Positions 47,605 through 60,386 of a stretch of 64,000 nucleotides of DNA are shown here, one piece after another. The DNA lies in NCBI RefSeq assembly GCF_010183535.1, contig NC_071329.1, positions 8,370,001 to 8,434,000 of the forward strand. The letters are read 5' to 3'. The number at the start of each line of letters is the position of its first letter. The stretch's first letter is position 1. Both the position numbers and the translations under genes were made by a program. The DNA is from Caenorhabditis remanei. Its lineage: Eukaryota > Nematoda > Chromadorea > Rhabditida > Rhabditidae. Under the pieces are notes generated by a model, which saw nothing but the letters and a program-made list of their open reading frames with translations, was not told the origin of the DNA and searched no databases.

Positions 47605-50600
47605 TTATAAGTTGAAAGCAATTACAATCATAAAAACGAAAATGAAACCAGTGCCGTGTGGCCCAGTTTTGGTTGTGGTTTGAAGTGTGACTACAGTTGT
47701 TGGAGAACCTGTACCAGGAATCATAGTGGTTGAAGCATTCGGCATCAACAGTTCCAGTTCACAAAAATCGCCGTAGAATCCAGAAGAACAGCTACATATT
47801 CCGTGAGAAAGTGTCGCACCAGGAGCACAAATTCTGTCCCAACAGTATTCTCCAGTGTAACGTTCTGGACAAATACACTGTCCGTATTGGTCTACTTGAC
47901 CCCCGTGACATAGAGAAGCATCTGAAAAAGTATGGTGAGCAAAAGCACACCTGAGATACGAAATACCTGCTGGAGAGTGCTGATAGTAATAGAAAATACG
48001 CCGAAGAATCAAATTATTTGAATCGTCGTAACTAGTGAGAATGTATGTCGTCAATTCATTTCTTGGAATCACAATTTTTGGAGTGATGTAACTAAAGGCG
48101 CACTTGGCAGAATCCCGTTGTAAAACATCGATGACTTTGTAGCTTGTTGGTTTATCGTAGCGAGCTCTATTCACCAGTTCTGAAAAAGATCGGTAGAATG
48201 AGAGGTTTTAGTCAAATTATATAACTCACGAATTTCTAAATTCGAGGTAAGAATAGCCAGCGGATAACCTTGTTTGATTCTGATTGGAACATACATCATC
48301 TGATTGTTGGAAATTGCTGAAAATACGATACTGACAGCATATAATTCAACCCTTGCTGTTACCAGATCTCTGCAGTGGGATTTGTGTGTTAACTATATCC
48401 GAGTCACTTGCGTTCGTGAACCCATAGATAACTCCATTTTGTGATTTATGTCTCACTGTCAATTGACATCCACCTCGCGACGTGGAAATTGAAACTCTCC
48501 AGATACCAGGTCTATAGTTGAAAGTTTCTGCAATTTACTGAAATGCGAATCCGAAAACTTTAAATTTAGTTTACTAATGCTCAAAGATTTGAAGTTTTCG
48601 TTCTGGAAATGCGTGCTTGTGTCAACTTTGACAGGTGTACCAGCAGCATCCAAAATGGAAACGTCTTTCAGTCCAGTTCCAACAATTTGAAAGACTGTAG
48701 CATCGGAGTTGTTCTCCACAAAGGCGTCAAGAGTGTACGGTGTGGTATGACAGTCCTGAAATTCTATTCATTAGTTAAAACCTGAAAGTTAAAATACCAG
48801 TTCAATTTTCTTTTCTCGAACCCTTCTATTTCGATAAGGATTACTGTTGCCAACTTACGTAGTTTTCGTTATCAGTTGTGAGGGCATTCATCGGCATGAT
48901 GTCAGCAAACAAGTTGACTAACTGAAATAATTTCGAATTCCAGAATCTCGGGTTTCAGAACTTACAGTTTTCTCATTTGGATTCAATGGAATAATTCTTC
49001 CATTTGTCATCTTTTGAACCAGTTCCAATTGTTTTGGTAGTGCGAATATTTCAGTTGTAACACCATCAGCAATTGTGAAGAAGTTGAACTGCAATTATTT
49101 TTCTCAATTTCTAAACCTCGGAACACTTGCTTATTTAAACAATACCTCAATTTTTCTGTCAATAATATCCCATCCTCTATCAATTTGTGCAACTGAAGTT
49201 GTAGCTTGATTTGTGAAATAATAAACTTGAGATGTTGGCTTGATATTCTGTTTTTGAGCCTGAACAATTGACAGAAGACCGAGAGAACTCTCCAACTTGC
49301 TGGCATAATCCAATTGACCGATAACGTCTCGGAACTTTTTGATAAAGTTATTAGGATTGTACGAACTGAACAACACACGCGAGTTGACGTCATTGAAAAC
49401 AATCAGTGTGAATTCTTTCTTGTAAGAATCCTCAGTTACTGAATCCGCAAGGTTCACTATTTGTTCGATTTCAGCTGCAAGAGTCTTGTAGACATTTTGA
49501 TTTGCTGTGTGCAATTCCAAAATGAAAATGAATTGGTTTGGAGAAGCAAGACGTGGATCATCGATAGCATTTATGTCGGTGATAGAGCATGATTCAAATG
49601 GAGTGATAGCTTGAGTCTTTTCACGAATCTCATTGTGTCTGGAATGGGGGACAACGTACCCTTGAACTTGGGGAGAATAGTGAGCAACTGAAATAATCGT
49701 GAAATAGGGAATCAGTAAATGATTTCTTACTCTGATCACAGTATCCTGGAGTAACTCTTCCTTTATAATAACCATTATAGTTGAGCAGATGTACTTGTCT
49801 GAAAATGAAGCGGCTGTAAATGTTTCTTCTCATTCCGGATTCTCACGTAATAGGCCCTGGTGGACAATCATCCGTGTTCACCCATGGATCAAAAGCCCAT
49901 TCAAAAGTGCAGTCCTCTTGTGGTCTTCGGAATGCCATGAACGCTTCTCTAATAAGTTTTTCATTTGATTGAATGACATGATACGACATGCTTTGATAAT
50001 CGGGAAAACCAAAAGTTCGAATGGTTGAGTGCATTGTGACACCCAAATGAACAATTCCATTACCCACGTCGATCATCATATCACTGTTATAATCGAAAAG
50101 AAGCGTGTTTTTTGATTGAAGATAAGTACGGTAGTTGTATGTTCCCTTTACTGAAGTTATATTTACAACATCCATGTTTTGTCCGGCAACCAGCTGAAAA
50201 TTATTTAAGATATGAAAATCTTCTGGACGCGCCATACCTTGTAATTAGTTCCCTGGGTTACTACGACTGTTCCAGCAACATCAGGTAGATCATATGAAGC
50301 TCCGAAGTCTTTTGTCAGCAGTGTGAAAACCCAGTCATCCGCGTTATCAGGAGTGGGCTCTAAAGATGTCACATCATTCAGTCCAAATCCAACTCCGACG
50401 TTTTCAGGGAAGAAAAAGGTAGATATGACATTTCTCAGGATATCAGATGACTCATCAGCACTCTTAACATTGATGAAATCCCCGTGAGTGGACATTGAAA
50501 GTCTTCTATACACATCAACTCCGTCTTGAGTGAAATCAGTGTTTTGTGGGAATGACAATAGGAAAGTGACTTTGGATCTCCATAAAAATGAGATTTGGAG

Positions 50601-51945
50601 ACATAACTGCTCCAGATTCCGGTCTTCGAATCTGTGAGACCATGGAGTCGCATCCGAAGCAGGACTATCCGTGAATACAAGAACGATTGCATGAGATTTC
50701 ATGAGGGGAAAAGTTTGCTGAGAATTCTTGAGTGCACCGAGTACAGGTTGATTTGCAGGTCCATCTTGAAGTTGCACAGTACCCAAAAAGTTAATAAAGT
50801 CATCGAGGTTTTCAGTGAAGTTGGTACTGATCGTCAGCTGTTGTGACCCTTGAATAAATCCGTAAAACATGAAATTAGCAACCCAATTCTCAGTTTGATT
50901 GTTGTTATTCCAGTTCTCAGTTATCGAGGTAACCATTGCCTTAAAGTTGTTTTTCAGACTGGCCAATTGTCCAGCCATTGAGGTTTTTGTATTGAAAACA
51001 ACGATGATTGACCTCTTCGAATTATCCAAATTTCCTTCATTTGGTGGTCTACATCCTCTGATTCCACAGTATTTATCATACCATCCGGGTGCACAAACAC
51101 ATCGATCCTTGTCAGGAACACCCCATCGCTGGCATCTAAAATTCTTCTTGATTTTTTCCAGTTTCTTACAAGGTTTTCAATGATCGTCTGACAAACTTCA
51201 TGATTAGAAAAGTTTTACCAAAAAATCAAACGATTCTCACTATCAGTAATCCTGTCTACAACTTTTTGACAGGTGATGAAGTTGCATGCTTCAGAAACCC
51301 ACGCACGCACTGTTTGCTTAACCTTTTGTAAATCAGAAAACGGAAAGATAAGTGGAATAAGTTGGAGAGAGACTTGTGTCTGGAATTTGAAAGAGCGATG
51401 AGAAAGGTGGAACCGAGAACTTTCAGGTTTCAATAAAGTGAGAAGCAAGAAAATGTGGTACTGGTACATGCAGATTTCGATACAGTACATTTACCGTAAA
51501 GCCTGTAATAGAGGCGCACCCTCTAGCAAGAGTTTGGACCATCCTATCTTGGATGTCTTTAAAGTTATAAAAAATTTTAAACTGAAGAAATATTCTATGA
51601 ATATTAAGCTACATTTTGTCAGTTAGCACCTTTTTGATATTTCCTTTGGGAACCGAGATATACCGTTGCGAACAGGCACCGCTAGGTGTGCCTCTATTAC
51701 AGTTTTACGGTAATTCTTATTTTTATAACATGGGCCTCAACTCACTTTACAGTTTCACAACGTTCCCCTGCCACATAAGCTGGACACTGACATGCAGTTC
51801 CGTTAATTGGAGTTCCTCCATTTAAACATTGTTGCCCTGAAAATCCAACTTCTCCAGCTCTCGCTTGATTACTATAATTTCACCTACCGTTTACTTCAAT
51901 GATACTGAAAGACAAAAGAAACAATAGAGCAGCTGAAAATACCAT
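47605..51945 (-). CDS. Large secreted/surface EGF- and VWA-like protein
   Basis: A multi-exon gene of roughly 1,100 codons. Exon 1 (51945-51888) is a signal peptide (MVFSAALLFLLSFSIIEV); exon 2 (51836-51746) an EGF-like unit, CLNGGTPINGTACQCPAYVAGERC; then CQRWGVPDKDRCVCAPGWYDKYCG and a VWA-like region (RSIIVVFNTKTSMAG, SHAIVLVFTDSPASD). Further on come a beta-rich middle, a second VWA-like stretch (NQFIFILELHTANQN, EFTLIVFNDVNSRVLFSSY), more beta-rich sequence, and two C-terminal EGF units (CHGGQVDQYGQCICPERYTGEYC, CSCSSGFYGDFC). It ends in a Thr-rich stalk and hydrophobic GFIFVFMIVIAFNL without a charged tail, which fits a GPI-anchor signal. Worms have a family of such EGF/VWA extracellular proteins, some induced by infection (irg-7 type). 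That link is from memory and unsure. Exon borders in the middle were not all fixed. Confidence 0.7.
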
Positions 51946-53075
51946 GACCTAAAGTTTGCACTTTGGGTGTCGTTTCTCTATCTCCCTACGAAAGTGACTC
52001 CAGAAACTGCAGCTATTCCGGGGAGTAGGTGGAGCAAAGAAACTTTTGAAGACACTCCTTTTTTCACAAAATTCATGTAAAAAGTGTGACCCGTATTTTT
52101 GGTATTTGACGTGTTTGGAAATGTGGTAATCCGATTTGAAAAGTTATGCGAACTTTGTAAATCTTTTTCGTTTTGTTTTGGGGATTCGTGTTTTTGTTCA
52201 GATATTTGTTGCAGCGAGAAGAAAGTTTGAAAAATGTGTTACATATTGTCAATAAAAGTTTTTGCAAAATTTGTTGGCAAAACCAAAAGCCGTCTCTAAT
52301 ATCCTTTCCGCTATTTCTTCTAAACTAACAGTTCAAGTGGAAATCCTCAACTTTACCAATCATCACAGGAAACTGACTCAAATTTTACCTTGATGCGAGA
52401 CGGTGCTGAAAGTGGAAGCCCAACTTTTCACATGAGTCTACGCTGGAATTTTTAGAGGGGGTCCAGAAATAAGGTGACAGAAAGTTAACTGTCAAAGTGC
52501 AAAAATGGTCTCTTGTTGAGGGTTTAGGATCTACCTACAAGAATTGCTTGTTTTTCCTATTCATGTAGAAAGTATAAGTTTTTCCTTTTAAAAAAACTTT
52601 CTTCAGAAAACGTAATTTGGAGTGGATATAAACAGCATTTCTACAGTTCTCATTTGGTTTTAAAGTGAAGTTTGTCGCTTTAATCAATGTTTCGCAATTA
52701 CAGTCTATAACAAGTTTCAGCCGATCTTTCCAGTTAGAAAAGCATTTCAAAAGTAAAGATATACGATAATTGTAATATGCAGAAGCCTGAAGACCTCGTC
52801 TTCGCTTTATAACTGTCAGCTCACATCTCCATAAATTCATATGAAGCTCGGAGGATCACAGTAAATCGTTTTGAATTCATATTCTGAGTTCGAAAATCAT
52901 GTTAGCTACAAAAACTGAGCAGTTGTTTGTATGTGAAACCTGTTTTTTGAAGAGCTGTTCTTGTTTGGTGCTGTTTCAGATTCTTTTGTCTGGTTTTATG
53001 TTTTTGAAAAATGGGTAGTGGGGGATCTTGAATCTCTTATTCTGAAATGCAAAAATCTTATTGGTGGTCATTCTT
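51946..53075. other. Intergenic between EGF/VWA gene and retrotransposon
   Basis: 1.1 kb, AT-rich. It contains one continuous minus-strand frame from an ATG at 52840 to 52535 (101 codons, basic, a few Cys, no signal peptide or domain I know). It could be a chance ORF or a gene remnant. Nothing else stands out. Confidence 0.4.
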
Positions 53076-53080
53076 AGGGT
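53076..53080. repeat. Target-site duplication AGGGT (left)
   Basis: AGGGT lies directly before the left LTR and recurs at 63834-63838 directly after the right LTR. Five base pairs is the usual duplication size for LTR retroelements of the BEL/Pao group. Confidence 0.9.
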
Positions 53081-53775
53081 TGTGGAGGCGGGGCTTTAAT
53101 GCGGTCGGAGACAACCCCGCTCCGGAAAAATCTTCCCAATCAAAGTGTATAAAATGACGGCAAAGTGTGAGATAAGCGGTGTAACGAACAGAACACAATT
53201 TAAAGACATTGACCCATTTATTTGCGAAAGATTTAGTTAGTATAATTTATATAAGTCCAACTGAAGGAGCGGCGGCACGGAAGTTGGACGTTTGGGCGCA
53301 CTCAAACAGCGGATAGAGAAACTGGCCTAAAGGGCCTAAAAAGGGCGGTTATTTACTCTCCCAATGCGTCAGTAGCGCTTAAAATAGGCTAAAATAGTCC
53401 GGAAAAATGATAGGATCTATTTTGCCAAGACTTGCACACTCGTCACGCTACCGGACGACCGGAAGAGGCAACAACTCCTCGTCGTGTTAGACTGAGCAAT
53501 GAGGACGCGCGGCGGCCGCTACGCGACCGCTCGCGGCTGAGTGGAGCGCGTTTACTGACACAATGGGTTTTAGGGCGGTAATTCAAATTATAATTAATTG
53601 AATATTCCGGATAAAAGGAGATTTAAAGAGATAAATAATAAGGTGAATAAACAGATTGGAATAAGAGATTATTAAGGCGATGATGGTCCTAGTTTTGCGG
53701 GGAAAACCACATGAGGGCCATCATCCAGCCTTTAAGTTGTCGACGGATTTGCCTTCGGGGAAATAGTTGACAACA
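53081..53775 (-). repeat. 3' LTR of the retrotransposon
   Basis: 695 bp beginning TGT and ending ACA. Compared by eye over its whole length with 63139-63833 without finding a difference. GC-rich core near 53504-53552. As the 3' LTR of a minus-strand element it would supply the polyadenylation site. Confidence 0.95.
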
Positions 53776-54058
53776 CTCCCGGGGGGAGGGTGCCAGCGGG
53801 CGCAAGGATATTAGTGAGATGGTCGTAGTCAAATGGGCAGCTCTTTAAATTTTCGAGATAGAAATGTTCTAACTCAGCCCGTTGGTAACTCCGTTATATC
53901 TTCATCCGCGGCCTCTGCCGGAACGACCTTGATGGTCTTGTAGGGTATTCCCGTTTGTTGATCTCTTTTCCAAGATGTTAAAATCATCTGTGTCACCAGA
54001 TATTATATTATTCTCTGTATGATCGGAATTTTTGGTTCAGTGGTATTATTTGATTTAT

Positions 54059-54517
54059 TTACATTAAAATTTGGATTTGAATAATTTTCACATTCAGCAA
54101 TGTCAAGTCTTTTGGTAAGAATAGCTCTGGGACGTATTTCATGTCTAGATTGAACAGAACCGCGGGTGCTGGTAGCTCTCTTGGACTGGAGTCCTGTGCA
54201 TCCTCTATCTCTTCCTCTGTCGCGATATTAGGGCGGTTCAGTGGATTCAATTCAAGAGGAATTAACTGAGAGACTGCACGAGAGTATAATTTGCCTCTGC
54301 ACTTTACAATAGCGGATCGAATTTGTCCGTCGCGTTCTGGTTTTTCAACATGAGTGATTATTCCCAATGACAATTTGTGGCTTTTTAGACGTTGTCTAGC
54401 CTTCTGGCATTTGGCCATTAATGTCATATGTTTTGTGAGCGGTAGTTTTTGCAAGTGGAAACCGCGGGTGTCTGAGAATTGTCTCACTGGCTTCATGTGG
54501 AAGCAATGGAGATGCAA
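54059..54517 (-). pseudogene. Remnant of pol: integrase C-terminal (DUF5641-like) tail
   Basis: An open stretch of 152 codons with KLSLGIITHVEKPERDGQIR and RSAIVKCRGKLYSRAVSQLI, which resembles the C-terminal domain that ends BEL/Pao pol polyproteins. It is cut off from any integrase core, and the upstream part is broken by stops, so it is a leftover of a once complete pol. Confidence 0.65.
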
Positions 54518-56142
54518 TCCTTCTGTGTAACACGATGTATTCCATCTGCGCCAGTGTTGTGCTCGATGACAGTAGGGAAGGTGTAGCCGTGATAATATAC
54601 AATCAGTCTTTGCAATGCTCGGTGATAATGAGCAATCTCGCTATCTTTGCTAGGTGAAGCTAGTCGAGATTTTGGAACTGTTTCATCACTTGGCTTTCCC
54701 AAGACTAATATTTTACTTTGCTGAATGTGTTCAGAGTTTTTGTAATAGTTTTAGTGAGTATTTAAGAGAATTTGTTGTTGCATATGATCCTTTCCTCGTA
54801 TTAATAGCGTTCAGAACCATGACAGTTTTGTCGTTTTGTGGTGGAACTGCGGATCGAGGGACAATCGGTTTTTCGGCGAGTATAGTCACAATCGTTTTGG
54901 TGTCTGGATCGATGATCTCAGAGTGAACCAAATATCTGACTCAATTGGACTTCTCTTGCAATCGTGTATGGTCATGCGGAGGATCTGTCTGGATAGTATG
55001 GACAAGATCACATGCCAATTACATTGAACGAATACCGAGTTTGGAAATTGTCCAGGTGTCATCTTTTGACGGGCGGATCGCAACATCTCTTTGGGATGGG
55101 TGTCTTTTTCTTTATTGAAAATAATTTTAGTAAATTTTATTAAAAAGTTTTGTGCCTTTCTTCAGTTTGATTACCATATTGACCAATCTCTTGCAGCACT
55201 GCTGCTGGACGTGACTTGTTGCCGTTATATGTAAGATAACTCTTTGTTCTTTTGTTCTTGTGTTTGACAACTGCGATGAACTTATGTATGAAATCCAGTG
55301 TGGATTTTTTGCAACTGTCATCAGATGTACAGGGAACTTTAGAACTCAGGTTTTTTAATTTTTGAATTGACAATTTTGTAAGTCAGTTCTGTCAGGGCAT
55401 CTTCCGGATCACTACTGTTCAATTGCAGTTCGATATTTATCTGACAACCGCGGATCGATAACTTTCTGCCCTAGGGCTGGCTTTGGCACCGTAGTAGCGA
55501 GTTTTCGGATAGGATTACCTCTGCTTGGATCTTTGGGTCCATTAGAGCTGGTGATCCTACAATCTCTATGGATTGGGGATTTCTGGTATCTTGAAGATGA
55601 CTTTGTAAGGCATGAATATTTGTTTTTCGAGTGTGGTGAATCTGAATCTTTGGGCTGACAGTCACGTTCGTTTCAAGATCGGATGTGAATAACCATTTGC
55701 GAATGATTCCAGAATGAGAGACAGAGACGTTCCTGAGTCAATAAGACCAAGAAGTGGTTATCCTTCTGTTGTTTCTAGATAAAGGAATGTGAGGCGTTCT
55801 GTGTCATTCGGAACTAATGCCGCATAAACATAATGGTTTGATCTGTTTAGAAACTCAGTGAACAGCTGCATAGCCAATTCTTCTTTATCACCGTCTTCGG
55901 TTTAGTTAGTTTTAACAAGATTTTTAAAATATGATAATGATTTTGGGATTGTAATGGATTGAACCGCGGATTGAGAGCAATCTTCGCTTGAGCAAGAGGA
56001 TCGAGAACTATAGTTTTTAGAGACAAGGTTAGTGTAACAAGGACCGGAAGTATTTGAGCAATTATTAGTGATATATGCTGTTGGCAAGTCAGCTTTTGAC
56101 ACAGAGTTCGGTACTTTTGACCCTGTGCCTGCCGTAATGCCT
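54518..56142 (-). pseudogene. Broken protease/pol remnants after gag
   Basis: Right after the gag stop, short open pieces suggest the aspartic protease segment, with an LIDSG active-site-like motif near 55725. The frame is interrupted by several stop codons, for example in the segment just before that motif. Further downstream only short open pieces remain and I see no reverse transcriptase or RNase H signature. Annotated as degenerate; the parts are not joined here. Confidence 0.6.
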
Positions 56143-58767
56143 TTACTTCAATTGGTTAGTCTTGTTGACACGAAAAAGCGTTGCCACTGGCTGAGCTCCT
56201 TTTGGATAGTTCTTTTTGTCTCTGTAGAACTCTTTCTGTGGGCAACCACCCGAGTGGTGTAATCCATCACAGTATCCACAGCGGTATTTAGACTCGCAAG
56301 CTTCAATGGCATGTTTTCTGGTACATATTGGACAGAGTCCTTTCATTTTGCACCTCTCTCTGAATTCGTTGCTATTGAGGGTGCAGCGGATCTCGTTGTG
56401 ATCTCCTTGGCACACGTGACAAGACCGTGTTTCCTTTTCAGCAAAAGGGAAGGTGCGGTGTAAGATTTTGACATTCACGCCTTTGGGTCCAGGAGCATAG
56501 TAACCTTCTAGTGTACTATTCGTGATTGGATCAACGTACTCAGATGGGTGTTGGGAAGGTTCGTATACCAGCTTTCGTTCTCTTTCCCGCGGGTTATTTT
56601 TATTGGACTGAGTAGGAGCTTTTTGTCTGCTCGAATTTTCATTTGCAAAGTTCACAGTAGTATCTGAGTCAGTAAGCTCATTAGCCTGGGTATTGTCTTG
56701 ACTGACATACGCCTGTTCCAATGCCATAATTTCGATGTCTCGATTAATTCTGTCAAGGATCAAATCGTGGGTTAGCTTTTCGTCTCTCTTGATAGAGTAC
56801 TTGGCTAGGCTTTTTTGCATGCTCTCAGGGAGTTTGCACGCAATCGCCCACATAGTCATATGATCATCCGCGGGTACTCCTCTGTCCTTCAATTGTTGTA
56901 GGACGTTCGCTAAGGAGACTGCATCTCGACGCATTGTTTCAGGATCAGTTTGATGGAATGGTAAACTTTCGAGCTTTCTGAGCAGATTATGTTTGCTGTT
57001 CACTTTTCCGTAGACTTTATTCAATGCTATGAATGTTGCCGCAATGGCGGTCCTTGAGTCTTTGGCGTGTGATACACAAATTGTAGCTGGACCAGTGATG
57101 TGGTTCATCAGCACAGCGCGTTTTGCTTCTGGGCTCAGTTCATCGTCATCTAGGACAAAACTGGTAAATAATGTTTGGAAAAGGTCAAAGTCTCCAGTTC
57201 CGTCGAACTTTTGCAGAAGTTTTAGTCTTACTTCGATTGGCAGACCGCTTCTCCGAGGTATTGGTTCGGAGCTACGAGATCTGTTGCCGCGGATCGTTGC
57301 GGTACGAGATGGTACCTGATGTATTGATTCGTCTTCCAATTCGGAAGATTCACCGCGTTCGTATCTTCGTACGTGGCTCGACTCAGAACGGGTCGGGATA
57401 CTGGTCTGAGTTCTTCTGTTAGTCGCTCTTGACCTGATAGACTCATCTCTTTCTTGGATATGTGCACCGGTACGCTGATTTTGGTAAATACTTAAGAAAG
57501 CATTCATTACATCGTTCATATCAAGACGATTGGTAGCGTTTGGCGCCTCAGCTGTTCTCGGCTCAATATCCGTATTATTGATCTGATTTACTGAATGAAG
57601 GATCGGTGTTTCCTGTACACGTTTTCTTTGTGAAAATGTGGTCATTGCTGAAAGTTGGGCTGAGGACAATGCAACTCTGTTGTCGGCGGATGGCTCAAAA
57701 GACTCTACTGCTGGAGCAGCGTTTGTTCTAACGGCTGATTGCTCGAACGGTGGTAACGGGGAGTTGATGATAATGACAGCCGCGGGTCTCTGATTGGCAC
57801 GTTCCTGTGCTTCTCTTTGCTCAACGAGTTGAGCTAGCTGTGCTTTCCGCGCGTCCTCTTTAGCCTGTACTCTTGTGAGTTCAGCTTGTAGATATTCTTT
57901 GTATTGGAGATCCTTCATTTCAAGAGCAAGTCTGGTCTGACTTTCTTCGTATTGAGCACGAAGGTGCTTCGCATTTTCCTTTTGCAACCCGCGGTTCTCT
58001 GCTATCAGACTTTGCTGAAGTTCCTTGGTGCGATTTGGGAACGCACTGTCGGAAAACATCATTGATAAGTCTCGGCTTCGAGAAGAGGTAATCGTACGCG
58101 AGCTAGCTGGAGAGTCGATAGAGCATGGCATCTCGTCGACCAAGTTAATAGTCTCTTGACTGAAGTGCGGCTCGTTGATGTAGTTCTCCATATCGTCCCG
58201 CGGATCGCATACTTGCGGATCTTGGGGCTGGTTGTTTGGTTGGAAACTGCTCAGCGGTTGTCCATAGCCCATTAGAACTGACTCCACTTCAGCAATTTGA
58301 GCAGCAAGTTTCTTTTGGAAACCGTCTGCTCCGCTTCCAAGGAGCGTGTTCGATACGTCTCGGAAGAGAGTTTCTCTATCCGGTGAATCTTTTAATTCGG
58401 GCTTTTGGAACTGGTTGTAGATGTATGAATCGAAGTCTTCGATCTTGGCTACCACTGCCTTCATTTGTAAGGTAAGAGACGCCGCGGATCGTAGAGTATT
58501 TTCATCACTATCATCTGAGTGTTTGATGGTAGGATCTTTGAGAAACAACAACACGGCCTCGGCTGCCGTAGTGAGCGCTTTGGCTTTTGTAGCTGTTCTC
58601 GTGATCTCGGCTTTGGTCGAATCAACAATCGAAGTCACTAATGATTTTGGTTGCGATTTGGACCGAGTTTTGGCACGCATACGAGGCTGCTCTTTTTCCG
58701 TTGGAAATGAGCACGCCTTACGGCTTGGTGGTAATGCTGATGTACGGTGGTTAGGATTGCTTAGCAT
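56143..58767 (-). CDS. gag: Retrotransposon Gag polyprotein (DUF1759, three zinc knuckles)
   Basis: A single open frame of 874 codons, unbroken. The N-terminal third is basic and then rich in Gln/Glu coiled coil (around residues 260-325, many Ala/Gln/Glu/Arg). The DUF1759 capsid-like block is at about 510-620 (LLQKFDGTGDFDLFQTLFTS). Three CCHC knuckles of form C-x2-C-x3-H-x4-C lie near the end: CHVCQGDHNEIRC, CPICTRKHAIEAC and CGYCDGLHHSGGC. It should package the element's RNA. Seven CCGCGG sites fall inside this frame in all three codon phases. Intact gag with dead pol suggests selection or very recent loss of pol. Confidence 0.9.
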   Translation of the reverse strand: MLSNPNHRTSALPPSRKACSFPTEKEQPRMRAKTRSKSQPKSLVTSIVDSTKAEITRTATKAKALTTAAEAVLLFLKDPTIKHSDDSDENTLRSAASLTLQMKAVVAKIEDFDSYIYNQFQKPELKDSPDRETLFRDVSNTLLGSGADGFQKKLAAQIAEVESVLMGYGQPLSSFQPNNQPQDPQVCDPRDDMENYINEPHFSQETINLVDEMPCSIDSPASSRTITSSRSRDLSMMFSDSAFPNRTKELQQSLIAENRGLQKENAKHLRAQYEESQTRLALEMKDLQYKEYLQAELTRVQAKEDARKAQLAQLVEQREAQERANQRPAAVIIINSPLPPFEQSAVRTNAAPAVESFEPSADNRVALSSAQLSAMTTFSQRKRVQETPILHSVNQINNTDIEPRTAEAPNATNRLDMNDVMNAFLSIYQNQRTGAHIQERDESIRSRATNRRTQTSIPTRSESSHVRRYERGESSELEDESIHQVPSRTATIRGNRSRSSEPIPRRSGLPIEVRLKLLQKFDGTGDFDLFQTLFTSFVLDDDELSPEAKRAVLMNHITGPATICVSHAKDSRTAIAATFIALNKVYGKVNSKHNLLRKLESLPFHQTDPETMRRDAVSLANVLQQLKDRGVPADDHMTMWAIACKLPESMQKSLAKYSIKRDEKLTHDLILDRINRDIEIMALEQAYVSQDNTQANELTDSDTTVNFANENSSRQKAPTQSNKNNPRERERKLVYEPSQHPSEYVDPITNSTLEGYYAPGPKGVNVKILHRTFPFAEKETRSCHVCQGDHNEIRCTLNSNEFRERCKMKGLCPICTRKHAIEACESKYRCGYCDGLHHSGGCPQKEFYRDKKNYPKGAQPVATLFRVNKTNQLK

Positions 58768-59015
58768 CCTGGATGGTTGTCGAAGACAGGGGAGTTCAGA
58801 AAACTGAAATTGGATAGTGTTAGTGAGAGAAAAGAGTAATGGTCTCTTCGAGTTGGTTAGATATGAGATGATGTTTTTTGCTCCACAGTTCCCAAGTGAG
58901 GGGAAAGAAGGTCGTGTTATCTTTCTGAGTTACATCTAATCGTGATTCCACGATTCCGAATGTGTCCGCGAGGAATGTAACTCAAACTGAACAGAGTGTC
59001 GTTGTAAAAAATGTT

Positions 59016-59220
59016 TTCTTCACCTGTCGGCGCTTAGATCTGGAGTTCCAGACCCGCTACTTATTAAATCAGGCTCAGAGTGGTTCTTCACCTGTCGGCG
59101 CTTAGATCTGGAGTTCCAGATCCGCTACTTATTAAATCAGGCTCGGAGTGGTTCTTCACCCGTCGGCGCTTAGATCTGTAGTTCCAGATCCGCTACTTAT
59201 TAAATCGGGTTTAGAGGAGT
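59016..59220. repeat. Three tandem 68-bp repeats in the retroelement leader
   Basis: Three near-identical copies with period 68 (the CACC box of each starts at 59021, 59089, 59157). Each has an inverted pair GATCTGGA-GT-TCCAGATC or a one-base variant, followed by CGCTACTTATTAAATC. A weak fourth start (CCTGTCGGCCGTTTAGA) follows near 59262. Candidate RNA structure or packaging signal. Confidence 0.9.
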
Positions 59221-60293
59221 TTGTGTTGATTTGACACCGGAAAGCTATGAAAACGCCAACCTGTCGGCCGTTTAGACCGTGTTATATCTCTCTATAGTGC
59301 GAAATTTGATGATCTTTGTTTTCATACCCGCGGGTGTCAACCGCGGATTTGATTTTGCAAATTATCGCTACCAACTTGTTACTTTTACGATTCTCTGCGT
59401 ATCAGATTAGCTATTTCTGATACAGACAACCTTCTTCTTCCACAGTCTGTAACTGCCACTTGCAGACATTCTGTCTTTCATCAAAGTCATATGCAGAGAA
59501 TGTAAAAGCAGCTTGTTGGGTCTGTCGAGAGTTGACGGCTCTCTAGGATACTATAGTGTCCTGAATATTTCGCGGCTTCGTCTGCCGACAGTGCCATAGT
59601 TCAAAGAATCCATGTATCATGTAAATCAACAAGGTCTTGTGTCTCGAAGCTTCTGTCAATTGTCGCTCCTTCGTCAATTGTTACGAAGTCGCGTCGTTGT
59701 CATAATTGAAGCTTCTCGACGGTTTGGTCTTATGATCCTACAGAAACAGTGGTTTCCGCGGGTCTCGTTGTCTGAAAATCTTCCAGAAACTGTGGTTTCT
59801 GTCTGATTTTGCTGTATTTTTTATGTAGATGATGTTGTTTTCTACATGATTTTGTTTGAGACATTTGCTCAGAATCTGTCGATATGTCGTTGACATTATC
59901 GATTTTTCCTGTGAGTGGCGTCTCGTTTTTCTCTCGAGCATCAGAGGTAATGACTCTTCTGCTTTTGAGCATGTATCTGTGGAGATTCTGGAGGTTCATA
60001 AGTAGAACTTCTCGTGTGAATCTCAAAGTTGTATTTTTGTCGCGAATCGAGTCGCATTGACAATAATTGTGTACCGCGGATTTGCAGCATTTCAGTTGTT
60101 ATTTGCTGAATTATTGATTTTTTATCGGTGGTGAGCTATTCGGTCTGAAAGTGACTCTTAATAGGCTCTTTAAGTATTTATGTTTGTTGAGGGGATTTCG
60201 AAGGTGAACTCTCCTCTAAATTTGTGAGCGATGATGTATCATCTGCTCTTTTTCCGCGGATTGCGGTTAATTTGCACGTTATTGTGTCTTTGT

Positions 60294-60386
60294 GAACCAT
60301 TTAGGAGGGTTTGTCATCCCCTTTGAACCGTTTATGAGGGTTTGTCATCCCCTTTGAACCGTTTATGAGGGTTTTTCATCCCCTTT
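60294..60386. repeat. Three tandem 31-bp repeats in the leader
   Basis: The unit GAACCGTTTATGAGGGTTTG plus TCATCCCCTTT occurs three times at 60294, 60325 and 60356 with few changes. Confidence 0.88.

Noticed and set aside
57029..58807. Plus-strand open frames opposite gag
   Set aside because: No known domain, and fully overlapped by the clear minus-strand gag with zinc knuckles; treated as shadows.
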